From Novosphingobium sp. (GTDB lineage Bacteria; Pseudomonadota; Alphaproteobacteria; Sphingomonadales; Sphingomonadaceae), in contig NZ_JBCNLP010000006.1 in the NCBI RefSeq assembly GCF_039595395.1, positions 439,001 through 503,000 on the forward strand: a stretch of DNA of 64,000 bases, written 5' to 3'. The notes below the pieces were generated by a model. The model saw only the letters and a program-made list of their open reading frames with translations, was not told the DNA's origin and did no database searches. Position numbers and translations under genes: made by a program. Positions 54,001-62,419 of this stretch are shown piece after piece. The first letter of the stretch is position 1. Each line of letters opens with the position of its first letter.

Positions 54001-54115
54001 CCCCACTGCCGGAGAAATGCCGCTGCCAGGGTAGAGGATGGTCCTGGCCTTTGGACACCGCCAGCACAGGCATGAGCCCAAGCGCGAGACAGACGCCAAC
54101 CGCCCGGAGCGACAT
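51098..54115 (-). CDS. Two-component sensor kinase with beta-propeller periplasmic domain
   Basis: A 1005-residue membrane kinase. After a signal segment (MSLRAVGVCLALGLMPVLAV), about 650 residues hold repeated regulator-propeller motifs (such as AIAQTPDGTIWLGTTNGLYR and VDREGNLWLGTNKGLERF), then a Y_Y_Y domain (LEPAGTTRLQ region to IYHFEVIAANKGGAWS), one transmembrane helix near 755-775, and a HisKA_3 core with H803 in ERERIARDVHDTLLQ. The HATPase part ends with GPGLGLTGMNERA. AGGAAGG precedes the ATG at 54115; a longer frame from 54154 exists. It partners the NarL-type regulator upstream. Such propeller kinases often sense oligosaccharides. Confidence 0.92.
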   Translation of the reverse strand: MSLRAVGVCLALGLMPVLAVSKGQDHPLPWQRHFSGSGEGAPNAIRAIAQTPDGTIWLGTTNGLYRYDGVRFERMPPSSPKPLQSDCIYALLVTPDGNLWIGHEWGGISVYRNGQQTPIDNPDLHTVFYMRGGPQGAGWAITGNGRDLIIARLMAGQWKTWVRQPFTSWVNDATSGKDGFLWLLFHDRLFVISPFRQEMQEVAPRSFADASLAVDGRGMAWLITRDAMHRLLPPSAQAPAHLGPALHRPAVKEGGRVVFDGPDTFWSVEDDNQVRRYGLQDGKAVTRLGTLWKSPYRLPILGENLHDQASLVDREGNLWLGTNKGLERFSPSTFRPVMVEDPAQGHEVSPPYAIRDGAGAVWVRQGHDLFRTGPDGQLLKQPIVLPDQFAPCPGAHGSLWVARGGDRLELLGGRRGQRVSMAGTQNLGKLTFGGHCVEDEHGHIWVGDQQGLVRLGASGPEIVPLGEDSGYNVLNVLPDGQGRMLAYVGHRSLWRTDGIHTEQLWKQQDMTLGMIEVMYQAPHYLLLGGDRGLVQYDGKTFHTLSRDHFPSLSITTGIVQTPQGDTWLQTDRGVVRYRTRDLERAFIDHGFHPEEEVFGLSDGLPGPPSFLNMSNITTDREGRVWITTNGGIAIYDPRDRRVSRAAPPVQITGFQTTGHRYGPQSRLELPAGTTRLQIDFTALSFVDPARMRFRFKLSGVDQDWIEGGNTRSASYTGLGPGIYHFEVIAANKGGAWSGKGAAVDIVVQAYFYQTMWFRAACIALTAAVAWLLYRWRLGEVARYLRNQAAERASERERIARDVHDTLLQSIQGLVLNFQSVANRLHEGDPIRALLDKTLDRADRLIAEGKSRILGLRTSDEEPDLAVDMARLLDEAAFTAETRRIFDQEGDPRAIQASAAREAREIVGEALFNAARHARASRVTLTIAFQPRFLDITVADDGIGIQGERTGPGLGLTGMNERAASIGAELAIRPGASGGTTVWLRIPARRAYVRHPFFRIFSAPLS

Positions 54116-54195
54116 TCTGACCTTCCTGTGCAATGCCTTTTTCTGCCGGACCATGGACTTCGCTCTAGCCGATCTTCACGTGATGGGGGAGCATA

Positions 54196-54810
54196 TCAGA
54201 TTGGAAGAATCCCCCGCTTGATCGCCTGTGTGACAGCATGGGTGCGGTCCGCAACCCCGAGCTTGAGGAAGACGCTCTTCAGATGAGCCTTGACCGTCTC
54301 TTCGGAGATGCCCAGATCTCCGGCGATATGCTTGTTGGACCGCCCCAGCGCAACCAGCGACAGGACTGTGGTTTCCCGCCCGGCAAGGGGCCGATCCATC
54401 TTGTGAGAAGCCAGATCCTGAGCCACGTCAGGATCGATGTATGTCGATCCGCCGGCAACGGCCCGAATGGCCTCCAGCATGGCCTGGCGAAGGCTGCTTT
54501 TCAGCATGTATCCTGCGGCACCGGATGCCAGCGCCCGGGATGCCTGACTGTCGCCAGGGTAGGTCGTGAGCACAAGAATTCTCGAAGCGGGCGCTTCGGC
54601 CATGATCGTGGCGATCGCCTGCACGCCATTGAGCCCCGGCATCTGAATGTCCATAAGGACGACATCCGGCCTTAGCTTGCGCCATTGCTCCACCGCCTCA
54701 TGGCCATCGGCGGCCTCCCCGACCAGGGTCATGTCCTCTTCGGCCTCGATGATCGCAGCGACGCCTTCCCGTATGATGAGGTGATCGTCGGCTATAAGGA
54801 CACGTATCAT
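54196..54810 (-). CDS. NarL/LuxR-type response regulator
   Basis: A 204-residue regulator. The receiver domain has the acidic pocket D8/D9, phospho-acceptor D54 in VLMDIQMPG, T83 region LTTYPG and K104 in GYMLKSS. The C-terminal HTH (LAGRETTVLSLVALGRSNKH through ETVKAHLKSVFLKLG) is GerE-type. It lies 80 bases from the propeller kinase gene on the same strand and is the obvious partner of that HisKA_3 kinase. ATG 54810 taken as the start; a GTG lies two codons upstream. Confidence 0.93.
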   Translation of the reverse strand: MIRVLIADDHLIIREGVAAIIEAEEDMTLVGEAADGHEAVEQWRKLRPDVVLMDIQMPGLNGVQAIATIMAEAPASRILVLTTYPGDSQASRALASGAAGYMLKSSLRQAMLEAIRAVAGGSTYIDPDVAQDLASHKMDRPLAGRETTVLSLVALGRSNKHIAGDLGISEETVKAHLKSVFLKLGVADRTHAVTQAIKRGILPI

Positions 54811-55131
54811 CTTCACGACGCCTGCATCATTTCACGCTGGACGCCGGCCTTGCGAGCGGGCTGTCCTCCAAGCCCGGCGGATTTTGGCGTCAGGCCGCCC
54901 GAAAGGCAAGCCTCGGATCGGATTGGGACTTCCCGGCTCTGGACAATTCGTCGTTGCTGCGGAGCGAAGTCTGGCTGACAGGCCGCGAAGGGGCAGCGAC
55001 TGCACTGTAATCTGGGCATGTCGTGCGGACACTGCAGCCAGGCGACCATGGCCACATGATACAAGCATGGCCCATCCGCCATTGAGCCGCCTCAGAATGG
55101 GGGCTCGATGACGGATGGGACTATCGGCCCC

Positions 55132-55578
55132 TCAGTGGGTGAGGGCGGCCTCGAGGTTACCGAAGACCCCCAGTTGCTGCAGCAGGATGGGGACGGCGAC
55201 ATAGCAATGGAACGAGGTCACCTTGCCGTCCTTGAGGTGAAACACATCGCAGCACGGAGCATGGATTTCCTTGCCGGTCGGCAGGATCGTGCCTGCCGGC
55301 AGCGGAAGCGCGCCGTCGTGTGTTCCATTGAGCGAGAGTTCGACCACGACAACATCGCCGATGACATGCAACTCGTAGAGTTCGCGGTGCATATCCGGAA
55401 AGGCGCTTGCATAGGCATCGACGGGCTTGCCGAGGTCGTCGCCGTAATACTTCATGCCGGCGCCGACGTCGTAGAAATATCCACCCTCGGCGAAGAGCGA
55501 GACGAAAAATTCCGTGTCTTTCGCCTTCGCCTCGGCGGCGGCGTAAAGCGAGCGGATGATCTGTTCGTTGTCGTGCAT
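55132..55578 (-). CDS. SnoaL/NTF2-like protein, ester-cyclase type
   Basis: A 148-residue single-domain alpha+beta cone protein. EQIIRSLYAAAEAKAKDTEF is the first helix, FAEGGYFYDVGAGMKYYG and FPDMHRELYELHVIGDVVVV follow, and CDVFHLKDGKVTSFHCYVAV is the final hairpin, the usual order of the SnoaL/nuclear transport factor 2 superfamily. These proteins can be hydratases, isomerases or binding proteins, so no reaction is assigned. AGAGGA precedes the ATG. The STAND regulator lies 258 bases upstream on the same strand, with a repeated motif between them. Confidence 0.8.
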   Translation of the reverse strand: MHDNEQIIRSLYAAAEAKAKDTEFFVSLFAEGGYFYDVGAGMKYYGDDLGKPVDAYASAFPDMHRELYELHVIGDVVVVELSLNGTHDGALPLPAGTILPTGKEIHAPCCDVFHLKDGKVTSFHCYVAVPILLQQLGVFGNLEAALTH

Positions 55579-55707
55579 GACTGCATCCTCTTGTCGGAGA
55601 TTTTGAAGGGTGAGGAGCGGGTCTTGGAATGCTCCAGGCTGCGCAGAGTGCCTCTGTGCCTGCCAGGGTCTTCCTATCGGATTCAGATCCGCGGATCGCC
55701 TGATCGT

Positions 55708-55760
55708 GGGTATGAAATTCCTGTCCGGCCAGATGAAGGCACTATACACGGGTATGAAAT
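55708..55760. promoter_or_regulatory. GGGTATGAAAT direct repeats
   Basis: GGGTATGAAAT occurs at 55708-55718 and 55750-55760, 42 bases apart (about four helical turns), upstream of the SnoaL-like gene. On the minus strand a TATAGT hexamer lies between the two copies, so they may flank a promoter. The neighbouring regulator has an OmpR-type winged helix, which binds direct repeats. Confidence 0.45.
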
Positions 55761-55836
55761 CCGAGCGAATAGCCTTGCTAAAAGCCTCCGGCAGAGTGAC
55801 GCACCCGGTGGCGATGCTGGCCAAGAGGCTGTCGTT

Positions 55837-58674
55837 TCAGGTGTGAGGCAAGCCCTCGATCACGCCGACAAGCTCCCTCAATTCCAGCAGCGCGGGCAGA
55901 TCCGCCGAGGCTGTAACGCCGGCAAGCGTGGCGTTCAGGCCGTCCAGGGCATCGCCAGTTCGCCCCCGGTCAAGCTCGAGGCGGGCCAGGGCAAGCGCCG
56001 ATGGGATTTCGAAGGCCAGCGTGCGATTGGTCCGCGCTATCGTGATCGATCGACGGTAGAGGTCTGTCGCCCGCCCCCGCGCGCTGTCGTCCGATCCCTC
56101 CCTTGCCAGCACGAGATCGGCCTGCACGCGGTGAAACTGGGCGGCGACGAAAGGGTCCTCCTCGCTGCTGCGCCTGTCCCAGGCCTCGAGGATCGCCCCT
56201 TCGGCGCCATCCACTTCGCCAAGCTTGAGACGGGTTTCGGCCAGAATGGTGAGGAAGGTGACATCGAGAGAGGCGGAAGGGACGCCGGTGGCGAAATAGG
56301 CTTCGAGCAGATCGCGAGCCTCCGTGAACCGACCCTCGAACCAGGCGAGGCAACCGCGATAGGCCTGCGCCGTGACCGCCCAGAGCGCGAATTCGCGGGC
56401 ATGAGCCTCCAGCAGGCGAAGATAGAAGCGCAGCCGGTCGACGTCGCCGCTCAGGACCGCCGAACTGCAGCCGCCAAAGGCCAGTGCCTGAAACCGGTTC
56501 TGCGGCGAACCGATGCGCTCGGCGCGTTCCAGCGCCTGATCGATCAGCGCGACGCCGCGGCCCGCCATCCCCCTTACCCAGAGCAGACCGCCCAGTTCGA
56601 ACAGGGCCAGCGACACGACATCCATGCCCAGCGGGATCGCGACCCAGTCGGCAAACGAGGGTGGAGGGCTCTGCAGGATGTCCTCGAAGCAGGCGGCGGC
56701 ATCGTCCCATTCGCCGGTCTGCACCTGCGCGATCGCCACGCATACGCGCGCGAAGGCGATGAGCGCGTCATCCTGCGCGGCCAGAGCCATGGTGTGATAG
56801 TCTCGCGCGAAGGCGAGTGCCTCGTAGCCCCGGTGCCGGATCAGATGGTAATAGCACCCATGGAACAGGTTGCGCATCACGAGAAAATCGTCGCCGACCT
56901 GACGCGCCAGAGACAGGGCCTGGGTCACGGTGTCGATCCCCGCCTCATCGGCCGCATCGTAGAGGACGCCATAGGCCAGGGCAGTCAGTGCGGCGGCCTG
57001 CCGAACCGGATCGTCGGGCCCTTCGCGATGCGCGCGAAGCGACCAGGCTGCATGCTCCCGGTAAAGACCTTGCGTGAGCCACAGGCTCTCGCCCGCCAGC
57101 GTCAGATCCATGGCCAGATCGGGCCGCCCGCTTTCCCAGGCCCAGCCGAGCGCCTGCCGAAGATCCTTGACCAGCGGAGGCGCCGCGCCCTTGCCGCCGA
57201 CGAGGGTCAGGATCGTCGGCTCCAGTACCCTGAGCCTGTTCAAGATGAAGTCGGCATGGCTCAGAGCCAGTTCGTCATGGTCCTGGATGCCGGGCAGCCG
57301 TGCCGCCGCGAAATGGCGGGTGGTCTCCAGAAGGCGATAGACTGCCGGTTCATGATCGATGCGGCAGTTAAGCAGGGACTTGCGGGCAAGAGCGATGATC
57401 GCCAGACGGGCCGTCCGCGTATCCAGCCGACCGTAGGTGATGACCTGACATGCGTCATCAAGCGTGAAGCTGTCGGCAAGGACGCTCAGCCTCTGCAGGG
57501 TGAGGGCCTCGCTCTCGCTGAGCAGATCATAGCTCCAGCCGATCGCCGCCTCCAGCGTGCGATGGCGGGGAATGCCGCCGCGCCGTCCCAATGCCAGCGA
57601 GGAGATGCAGTCGTCCAGCCCGTCGCGAATAGCATCGAGGCCCAGGGTTCCGGTCAGGCTGGCGGTCAGATCGATGGCGAGGGGGATGCCGTCCAGACGG
57701 TGGCAGATGTCGGCGATCATGGCCATATTGGCTGCGTTCAGCGTCAGTTTCGTCCCCGTGGCGGCAGCCGTTCGCAGGAACAGGGCAAGGGCTCCAAAGC
57801 GAGAGGCCATGTCCGCAGAGACATCGGCGGGCGGCAGATCGAGCCCGTTGACAGGCGTTACGAACTCTCCCGGCAGCCGCAGGCTCTCCCGGCTGGTCGC
57901 CACGATGCTGACACCCGGCGCATGGGTGAGAATGTTGCTCGCCAGATCGGCGGCGGCCTCGATCACGCGTTCGCAGCAGTCGAGCACCAGCAGCAGGCGA
58001 CGGGTGCGCAGGCAGGTCAGAATGTCGGCGGTCACCTCGCCCTGCACCGGGCGCTGCAAGGCTGCGGCAACGCTTGCGATCACCTCCTCGGGGCGCGAGG
58101 CCATGCCCAGATCGACAAAACAGACGCCATCGAGGAAATGCCCGTCGAGCCGCCGCGCCAGTTCGAGCGCCAGGGTCGTCTTGCCGATGCCTCCGGGACC
58201 GACGATCGAGACCAGACGGTGCGCGCTCAGCGCCTGATCCAGCATGGCAAGCTCGGCTTCCCGGCCGACGGGTCTCACCAGATTGTCGGGTGCGAAGAAG
58301 CGCTGCGCGATCTGGGCCGCAGGGGAGATGCGATTTGCCCGGACTTCGCCCTGGAAACTGTAGCCCAGCGACTGCTCGGTCACGATATCCTTGCCGCCCT
58401 GGCCAAGGACACGGCGGATGTTGCCGATCTGAACCCTCAGATTGGCGGCATCCACGCTGATCCCCGGCCACGCCTTTTCGAAAAGCTCCGACTTGCTGAT
58501 GAGATGTCCGGGGCTTTCGAGCAACGCGGCCAGAATGGCAAACGCACGATGGCCGATGGGCACATAGCTTGTCCCGCGCCATAGCATCTTGCGCTCAGTA
58601 TCGAGCGTGAAATCTCCAAAGACGAGTTCCAAGTGGCGGTCCCTGTGCATCTGCCAGTCGAGCCTGCATGCCAA
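55837..58674 (-). CDS. STAND-type ATPase regulator with OmpR-like winged helix
   Basis: A 945-residue regulator. Residues 16-110 are a winged helix (LELVFGDFTLDTERKMLWRG to VTEQSLGYSFQGEV), 135-420 an NB-ARC/STAND ATPase with Walker A GPGGIGKTT (159-167) and Walker B RRLLLVLDCCE (225-235), and the C-terminal ~450 residues are helical and TPR-like (for example EWDDAAACFEDILQ and GRFTEARDLLEAYFA). Such proteins use ATP-driven assembly to switch transcription on when a ligand binds. It is a likely regulator of the SnoaL-like gene downstream. Alternative start at residue 9 (58650). Confidence 0.88.
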   Translation of the reverse strand: MACRLDWQMHRDRHLELVFGDFTLDTERKMLWRGTSYVPIGHRAFAILAALLESPGHLISKSELFEKAWPGISVDAANLRVQIGNIRRVLGQGGKDIVTEQSLGYSFQGEVRANRISPAAQIAQRFFAPDNLVRPVGREAELAMLDQALSAHRLVSIVGPGGIGKTTLALELARRLDGHFLDGVCFVDLGMASRPEEVIASVAAALQRPVQGEVTADILTCLRTRRLLLVLDCCERVIEAAADLASNILTHAPGVSIVATSRESLRLPGEFVTPVNGLDLPPADVSADMASRFGALALFLRTAAATGTKLTLNAANMAMIADICHRLDGIPLAIDLTASLTGTLGLDAIRDGLDDCISSLALGRRGGIPRHRTLEAAIGWSYDLLSESEALTLQRLSVLADSFTLDDACQVITYGRLDTRTARLAIIALARKSLLNCRIDHEPAVYRLLETTRHFAAARLPGIQDHDELALSHADFILNRLRVLEPTILTLVGGKGAAPPLVKDLRQALGWAWESGRPDLAMDLTLAGESLWLTQGLYREHAAWSLRAHREGPDDPVRQAAALTALAYGVLYDAADEAGIDTVTQALSLARQVGDDFLVMRNLFHGCYYHLIRHRGYEALAFARDYHTMALAAQDDALIAFARVCVAIAQVQTGEWDDAAACFEDILQSPPPSFADWVAIPLGMDVVSLALFELGGLLWVRGMAGRGVALIDQALERAERIGSPQNRFQALAFGGCSSAVLSGDVDRLRFYLRLLEAHAREFALWAVTAQAYRGCLAWFEGRFTEARDLLEAYFATGVPSASLDVTFLTILAETRLKLGEVDGAEGAILEAWDRRSSEEDPFVAAQFHRVQADLVLAREGSDDSARGRATDLYRRSITIARTNRTLAFEIPSALALARLELDRGRTGDALDGLNATLAGVTASADLPALLELRELVGVIEGLPHT

Positions 58675-58785
58675 GCGGCAGGTCGATCGATATCGCGAGT
58701 AACCGTGCGTGCAGGACGCCCCAGCCGCAATCCCCCAGTCGAGGGATAGGGGCCTTCATCGAGACTGGGGAAGCTATTCGCTCTC

Positions 58786-59769
58786 CTAGCGGGCGTCCGA
58801 TAATTCAGACGCCGACCTAATGGGCCGTCGGCATGACGATCTGGATCCATGAGGCAAAAGCCGGGTCGGCTTGGCTTGGGCGTTCGGCAGCAGGCGAAGC
58901 GCCAGGACAAAGGCGGCGAGCCCGATGATCATCGCGGGCAACGATGCCTCAGGCCCGAAGGCACCGCCAGTCAGGATGTCGCTGGCTCCATGTCTGGGCA
59001 TGCTCGTCAGAAGGCTGCCATCGCCAGTCATTCCCGACACAGGGGCGCCGAAAATGCCGCCAAGCATCAAATTCCAGCCGGCGTGGATGCCCGCCGACAT
59101 CCAGATCCTGCCGGTCAGGATATAGAAGCCCGCAAAGAGCAGTCCGGCCTCGATTGCGATGGCGACTGCCGCAAGCGGGGATGAGTGAGGGTTCGAGATG
59201 TGCGCAGCTCCGAAGGCCGCCGCTGAGACAATGAGCCCGGCAGGCAATCCAAAGGCCTGCGACAACAGTCGGAAGACGATGAGCCGTGCCAAAAGCTCTT
59301 CGATTAAGCCAGTCCCTACCGTCTCGCGAAGATCGTGGGCCCAATCGGTCCATAGAGCAGGCCGTATCTCATAAAGGCCCGTCAGCCAAAGCACCCCGAT
59401 GGTCAAGCCTATGACGAGACAGCCAGCGATAAAGCCGACGAGATACTCCTGCCAGAAGGCATGCAGTGAGAGCTCAGATGGCCAGCGGCGCTCGACCTTT
59501 CGGACGAGCCCAAAATAGGCGCCGTAGGAGAGGAACGTGCAGATGAAGGCCATCGTGACCGTCAGGGTCTAGTTCGGAAACCATAATTTGACGAGCGACT
59601 GGAGGCTCAGGATGGCTCCAGTGACGATCAATAGGGCGACCATCCATATAAGGGCGCGCAGCGAGGCCCAAGGACCAGGGTGGAGCGGACCCTTCCTTCC
59701 GAGGACGATTCGGCTCTGCCTTCCCCAAATCGCACCAAGCAACTCACCGCGCATGCTGTCTCGCCTCAT
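58786..59769 (-). pseudogene. CPBP intramembrane metalloprotease interrupted by an in-frame amber codon
   Basis: The last 255 codons form a CPBP/Abi-type membrane protease, with EELLARLIVFR (metal-binding Glu pair and Arg), FGAAHISNP and GIHAGWN motifs and several hydrophobic helices. It opens at a methionine (59551-59553), but a further 66 codons (59769-59572) lie in the same frame upstream, giving a hydrophilic start and a transmembrane helix (ALIWMVALLIVTGAILSLQS). A TAG at 59569-59571 separates them, followed by TLTVT and the methionine. The upstream part looks like the normal first helix of the protein, so the gene appears broken by one nonsense codon; translation could restart at 59553. 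Confidence 0.75.
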
Positions 59770-59835
59770 TGGCCAATGCTCCCATTCACATATTAGCCAT
59801 GGAGGATGGAAGGCGACCTATCCGTTGTTTTGATA

Positions 59836-59874
59836 CCCACAGGTCAGGACCGTCGGAACGGTTCCTGCCGTGGG
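59836..59874 (-). terminator. Long hairpin after the TraB/GumN-like gene
   Basis: CCCAC and GTGGG outer arms enclose a CAGGACCGT/ACGGTTCCTG stem with a one-base bulge and loop CGGA. It starts 16 bases past the stop of the TraB/GumN-like gene on the minus strand. Confidence 0.5.
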
Positions 59875-59889
59875 CGATGGGGCGGACGG

Positions 59890-61767
59890 CTATTCCGCCT
59901 CATCGGGAGGAACATCGATCGTCGCTCCGGCCTGACGCAGCTGCATGAGAACGCCGTCCTGCCTCAGAAGGCTGGACAGATCGATCATCGCGAAGGTCCG
60001 CGATCCGTTCCGATCCAGTGCCTTGAGCAACGAGCCTGTCCAGGTCGCGATGGCCGATTGGCGCCGATGATCGTCCTGCCTCGTCTCCGCAGCGCAATTT
60101 ACCGGCGAAATGTAGTGCCGGCGAAGGTCTCCGATGTCGCCGACAGCCCAGTCCCTCGCCTGGAGATCGACCATGGCATGCTCGTTCTCGATGCCGGTCA
60201 TGATGCGGACCAGGCAGCTGATCTGGCTGGATGTGGCCATTCCCGGGAACTCGTCCAGCGTGGGGAGCAGCGAAATCTGACGGATAAACTCGACCGAGAC
60301 GTGGTTCCTGAGTGCATAGGCCGCCAGCGAGGTACTCAGCGAAGTGTTGGAATAGCCGGTATGATCGCGCCAGTCGGCATTGAGCAGAAGTGCTGCGGCG
60401 CCCGGACGAAGGGAGCTATACCGTTCGGCATTCTGGCCCGCCACGACCGCGAGCGTGGCAAGGCGCCTCTCGACTTCAGGACCTACATCGTCGGCGATCG
60501 TGCGCTTCTTCGGCTGATGCATCGAAGCGGCGTCAATCGGGGACCAGTCGCGCATCCATATGAGGTTTGCTTCGGGTTCGCTGTTGATGAGCATCAGCCG
60601 TGAACGCCTGATCGCCATCTTGACGCGCCAATCCAGCCACTCGACCTTCTGGGGCAAGGGGGCGACGGTCCCGAGAATGGTGATCGCCGAATTTCCCCTC
60701 CGTACCCGCCACATGGCGGGCCCCTCCTTACGCCCGACCACGACGATATCAGTGGCCCAATCCGCAGTCGCCGAGTGTGGCGATTGGTCAGGCTCATGCT
60801 GTTCCAGCGATGTGGTAACGGTATCGGCGGTCACCGGACCAGCTGCCTCGAGCGATGCCTCCAGGGCTTCGTCATCGCCGCGGTTGGTCCTTGATGGATT
60901 CCGGCGTGCCTGCATCAGCGGTTCTGCGGCCTTCTGCGCCGCAGGATGGACATTGCGGATGAAGTCGGACACTGGAGGATCTGCGGGCCCGGCATACAAC
61001 TGATCGAGATAAACGCGGTCGAAAGCGGTAAATCCATCTGGAACTGGCCGCTCGGGCCGGAAGAGGCGCAAAATGGATTGCACCTCCGGCAGCGCGTCTG
61101 TCGTCTGGCCAAGCAGCCGCATAGCGGCATAATCCGCGATCTGTGACGCGGTGCGTCCGTCGATCATCGAGCTGTCGACGATCAGAAGGGCAGCCTGCCT
61201 ATTTGAGTTTCCAGAGTGTCCGATCAGGCTGGCTTCACCTGCTGCGGCATCCACATCCCGGAATTCGTGGTGCGCTATGCGAATGGATTCGTAATGCCTG
61301 CTAGCAGGGGGCGACTCCGAAGTAGGCCCGAGCGACCAGACGATGATCTTGTTCTCGCGGATCGAGGCAAGAGCGCGTTTCGATAAAGCGTCATCGGTCA
61401 GCTGCCCATATAAGCCTAGAAACCGTTGCAGGAAGCGCTGATGATCGGATGATATGGCGATTTCGACGTTCGGCGTACAAACCGCCCTATTGACGCCGAG
61501 CCCCAGGCGTCTCGTTTCCTCTGCAAAGCGATCTTCAACAGCGGCTGCAAAGGATTTGTCTTCTGCGACCACCTTTAGACAGATCGGCCCTTTAAATCGT
61601 GCAATCTTATGACCCAGGGGCCGGGTGATCTTCTCAAGGCTGACGAGGGCAGCCGACTCCCGATCGGGATCTGCGACCGTCTGTGCTTCGGCACAGGTGT
61701 AAAGAACCAGGATGCCAGCTGCTACGGATGAAAGTGTGGCGCGGGGCCGATATAGGAATGACGACAT
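59890..61767 (-). CDS. Secreted two-domain protein with divergent TraB/GumN domain
   Basis: A 625-residue protein with a signal sequence (SVAAGILVLYTCAEA). Residues about 40-280 form a domain I have seen in secreted sphingomonad proteins of unknown function (ICLKVVAEDKSFAAAVEDRF, LLIVDSSMIDGRTASQIADY). A linker leads to a TraB/GumN-like domain from about 340 (DIVVVGRKEGPAMWRVRRGN, then WLDWRVKMAIRRSRLMLIN). The family GxxH motif at 366-369 reads GTVA, so the conserved His is absent, and TraB-type hydrolase activity is unlikely or altered. Signal peptide favours the ATG at 61767; an open frame continues to 61890. Confidence 0.7.
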   Translation of the reverse strand: MSSFLYRPRATLSSVAAGILVLYTCAEAQTVADPDRESAALVSLEKITRPLGHKIARFKGPICLKVVAEDKSFAAAVEDRFAEETRRLGLGVNRAVCTPNVEIAISSDHQRFLQRFLGLYGQLTDDALSKRALASIRENKIIVWSLGPTSESPPASRHYESIRIAHHEFRDVDAAAGEASLIGHSGNSNRQAALLIVDSSMIDGRTASQIADYAAMRLLGQTTDALPEVQSILRLFRPERPVPDGFTAFDRVYLDQLYAGPADPPVSDFIRNVHPAAQKAAEPLMQARRNPSRTNRGDDEALEASLEAAGPVTADTVTTSLEQHEPDQSPHSATADWATDIVVVGRKEGPAMWRVRRGNSAITILGTVAPLPQKVEWLDWRVKMAIRRSRLMLINSEPEANLIWMRDWSPIDAASMHQPKKRTIADDVGPEVERRLATLAVVAGQNAERYSSLRPGAAALLLNADWRDHTGYSNTSLSTSLAAYALRNHVSVEFIRQISLLPTLDEFPGMATSSQISCLVRIMTGIENEHAMVDLQARDWAVGDIGDLRRHYISPVNCAAETRQDDHRRQSAIATWTGSLLKALDRNGSRTFAMIDLSSLLRQDGVLMQLRQAGATIDVPPDEAE

Positions 61768-61792
61768 TGCCGGTTTCGTTTCTCGATCCATG

Positions 61793-61807
61793 GGCTGCCA
61801 GGCAGCC
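61793..61807 (-). terminator. Small hairpin after the cytochrome b561 gene
   Basis: GGCTGCC-A-GGCAGCC is a near-perfect palindrome 46 bases past the cytochrome b561 stop on the minus strand. The stem is short and its flanks give little U-tract on that strand, so termination is uncertain. Confidence 0.35.
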
Positions 61808-61852
61808 TGTTTTCCGTTCCCGCGACATCCGTCTGGGCGAAGGCGTCGCCGT

Positions 61853-62419
61853 TCAACGACGATCGGTTTCCTTCCGGTCCGTCTTGCCAAAGGTCATGCT
61901 CTGCAGCACGCCGTCGCGGCGGATCAGGCCATGCATCAGCGCAGCGGCCAGATGCAGCAGGATCAGCAGGAAGAAGGCCACGCCGATCACCGTATGCGCC
62001 TGACGCAGCAGCCAGTAGAGCATCAGATCATGCGGCAGGATCGCAGGCAGCGACAGCGATGGGCTCAGCGCCACACGGTAGCCGCCCGCCGACAGCATCC
62101 CCCAGCCGATCAGCGGCATGCCGATCATCGCGGCATAGAGCAGCACATGCGATCCCTTGGCGGCCAGCTGCTGCGGCGCGGGCAGATCGGCAGGCAGCGG
62201 CGGCGCTCCGGTGGCGAGGCGGATCACCAGCCGCAGCAGCGCCAGCGCCAGGATGCCGATGCCCAGCGGGCGATGCAGCGCCAGCAGGCGGACATAGGCG
62301 GGGCCGGTGGTGGCCACCATGGCCACGCCGATAAACAGCATGGCCAGGATCAGCAGGGCCATGGCCCAGTGGATCACGCGCAGCAGCGGGGCGAAATGGG
62401 TGCGGGAAGGGCGACTCAT
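61853..62419 (-). CDS. Cytochrome b561
   Basis: A 188-residue diheme membrane cytochrome with four hydrophobic helices. Candidate heme ligands are H17 (VIHWAMA), H49 (LALHRPLG), H142 (QAHTVIG) and H156 (LLHLAAA). It should pass electrons from the quinone pool or another donor across the inner membrane. The ATG at 62419 overlaps the stop of the peroxidase gene as ATGA, so the two are coupled and the cytochrome probably supplies electrons to the peroxidase or a related periplasmic acceptor. Confidence 0.92.
   Translation of the reverse strand: MSRPSRTHFAPLLRVIHWAMALLILAMLFIGVAMVATTGPAYVRLLALHRPLGIGILALALLRLVIRLATGAPPLPADLPAPQQLAAKGSHVLLYAAMIGMPLIGWGMLSAGGYRVALSPSLSLPAILPHDLMLYWLLRQAHTVIGVAFFLLILLHLAAALMHGLIRRDGVLQSMTFGKTDRKETDRR

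Noticed and set aside
54813..55082. A Cys-containing 89-codon minus-strand frame
   Set aside because: Overlapping frames of similar length exist in the same place, and no CxxC pair arrangement or domain is convincing.
55108..58584. A 1158-codon plus-strand open frame
   Set aside because: It runs antisense to the SnoaL-like and STAND genes, has no recognisable domain and the low-complexity composition usual for shadows in GC-rich DNA.
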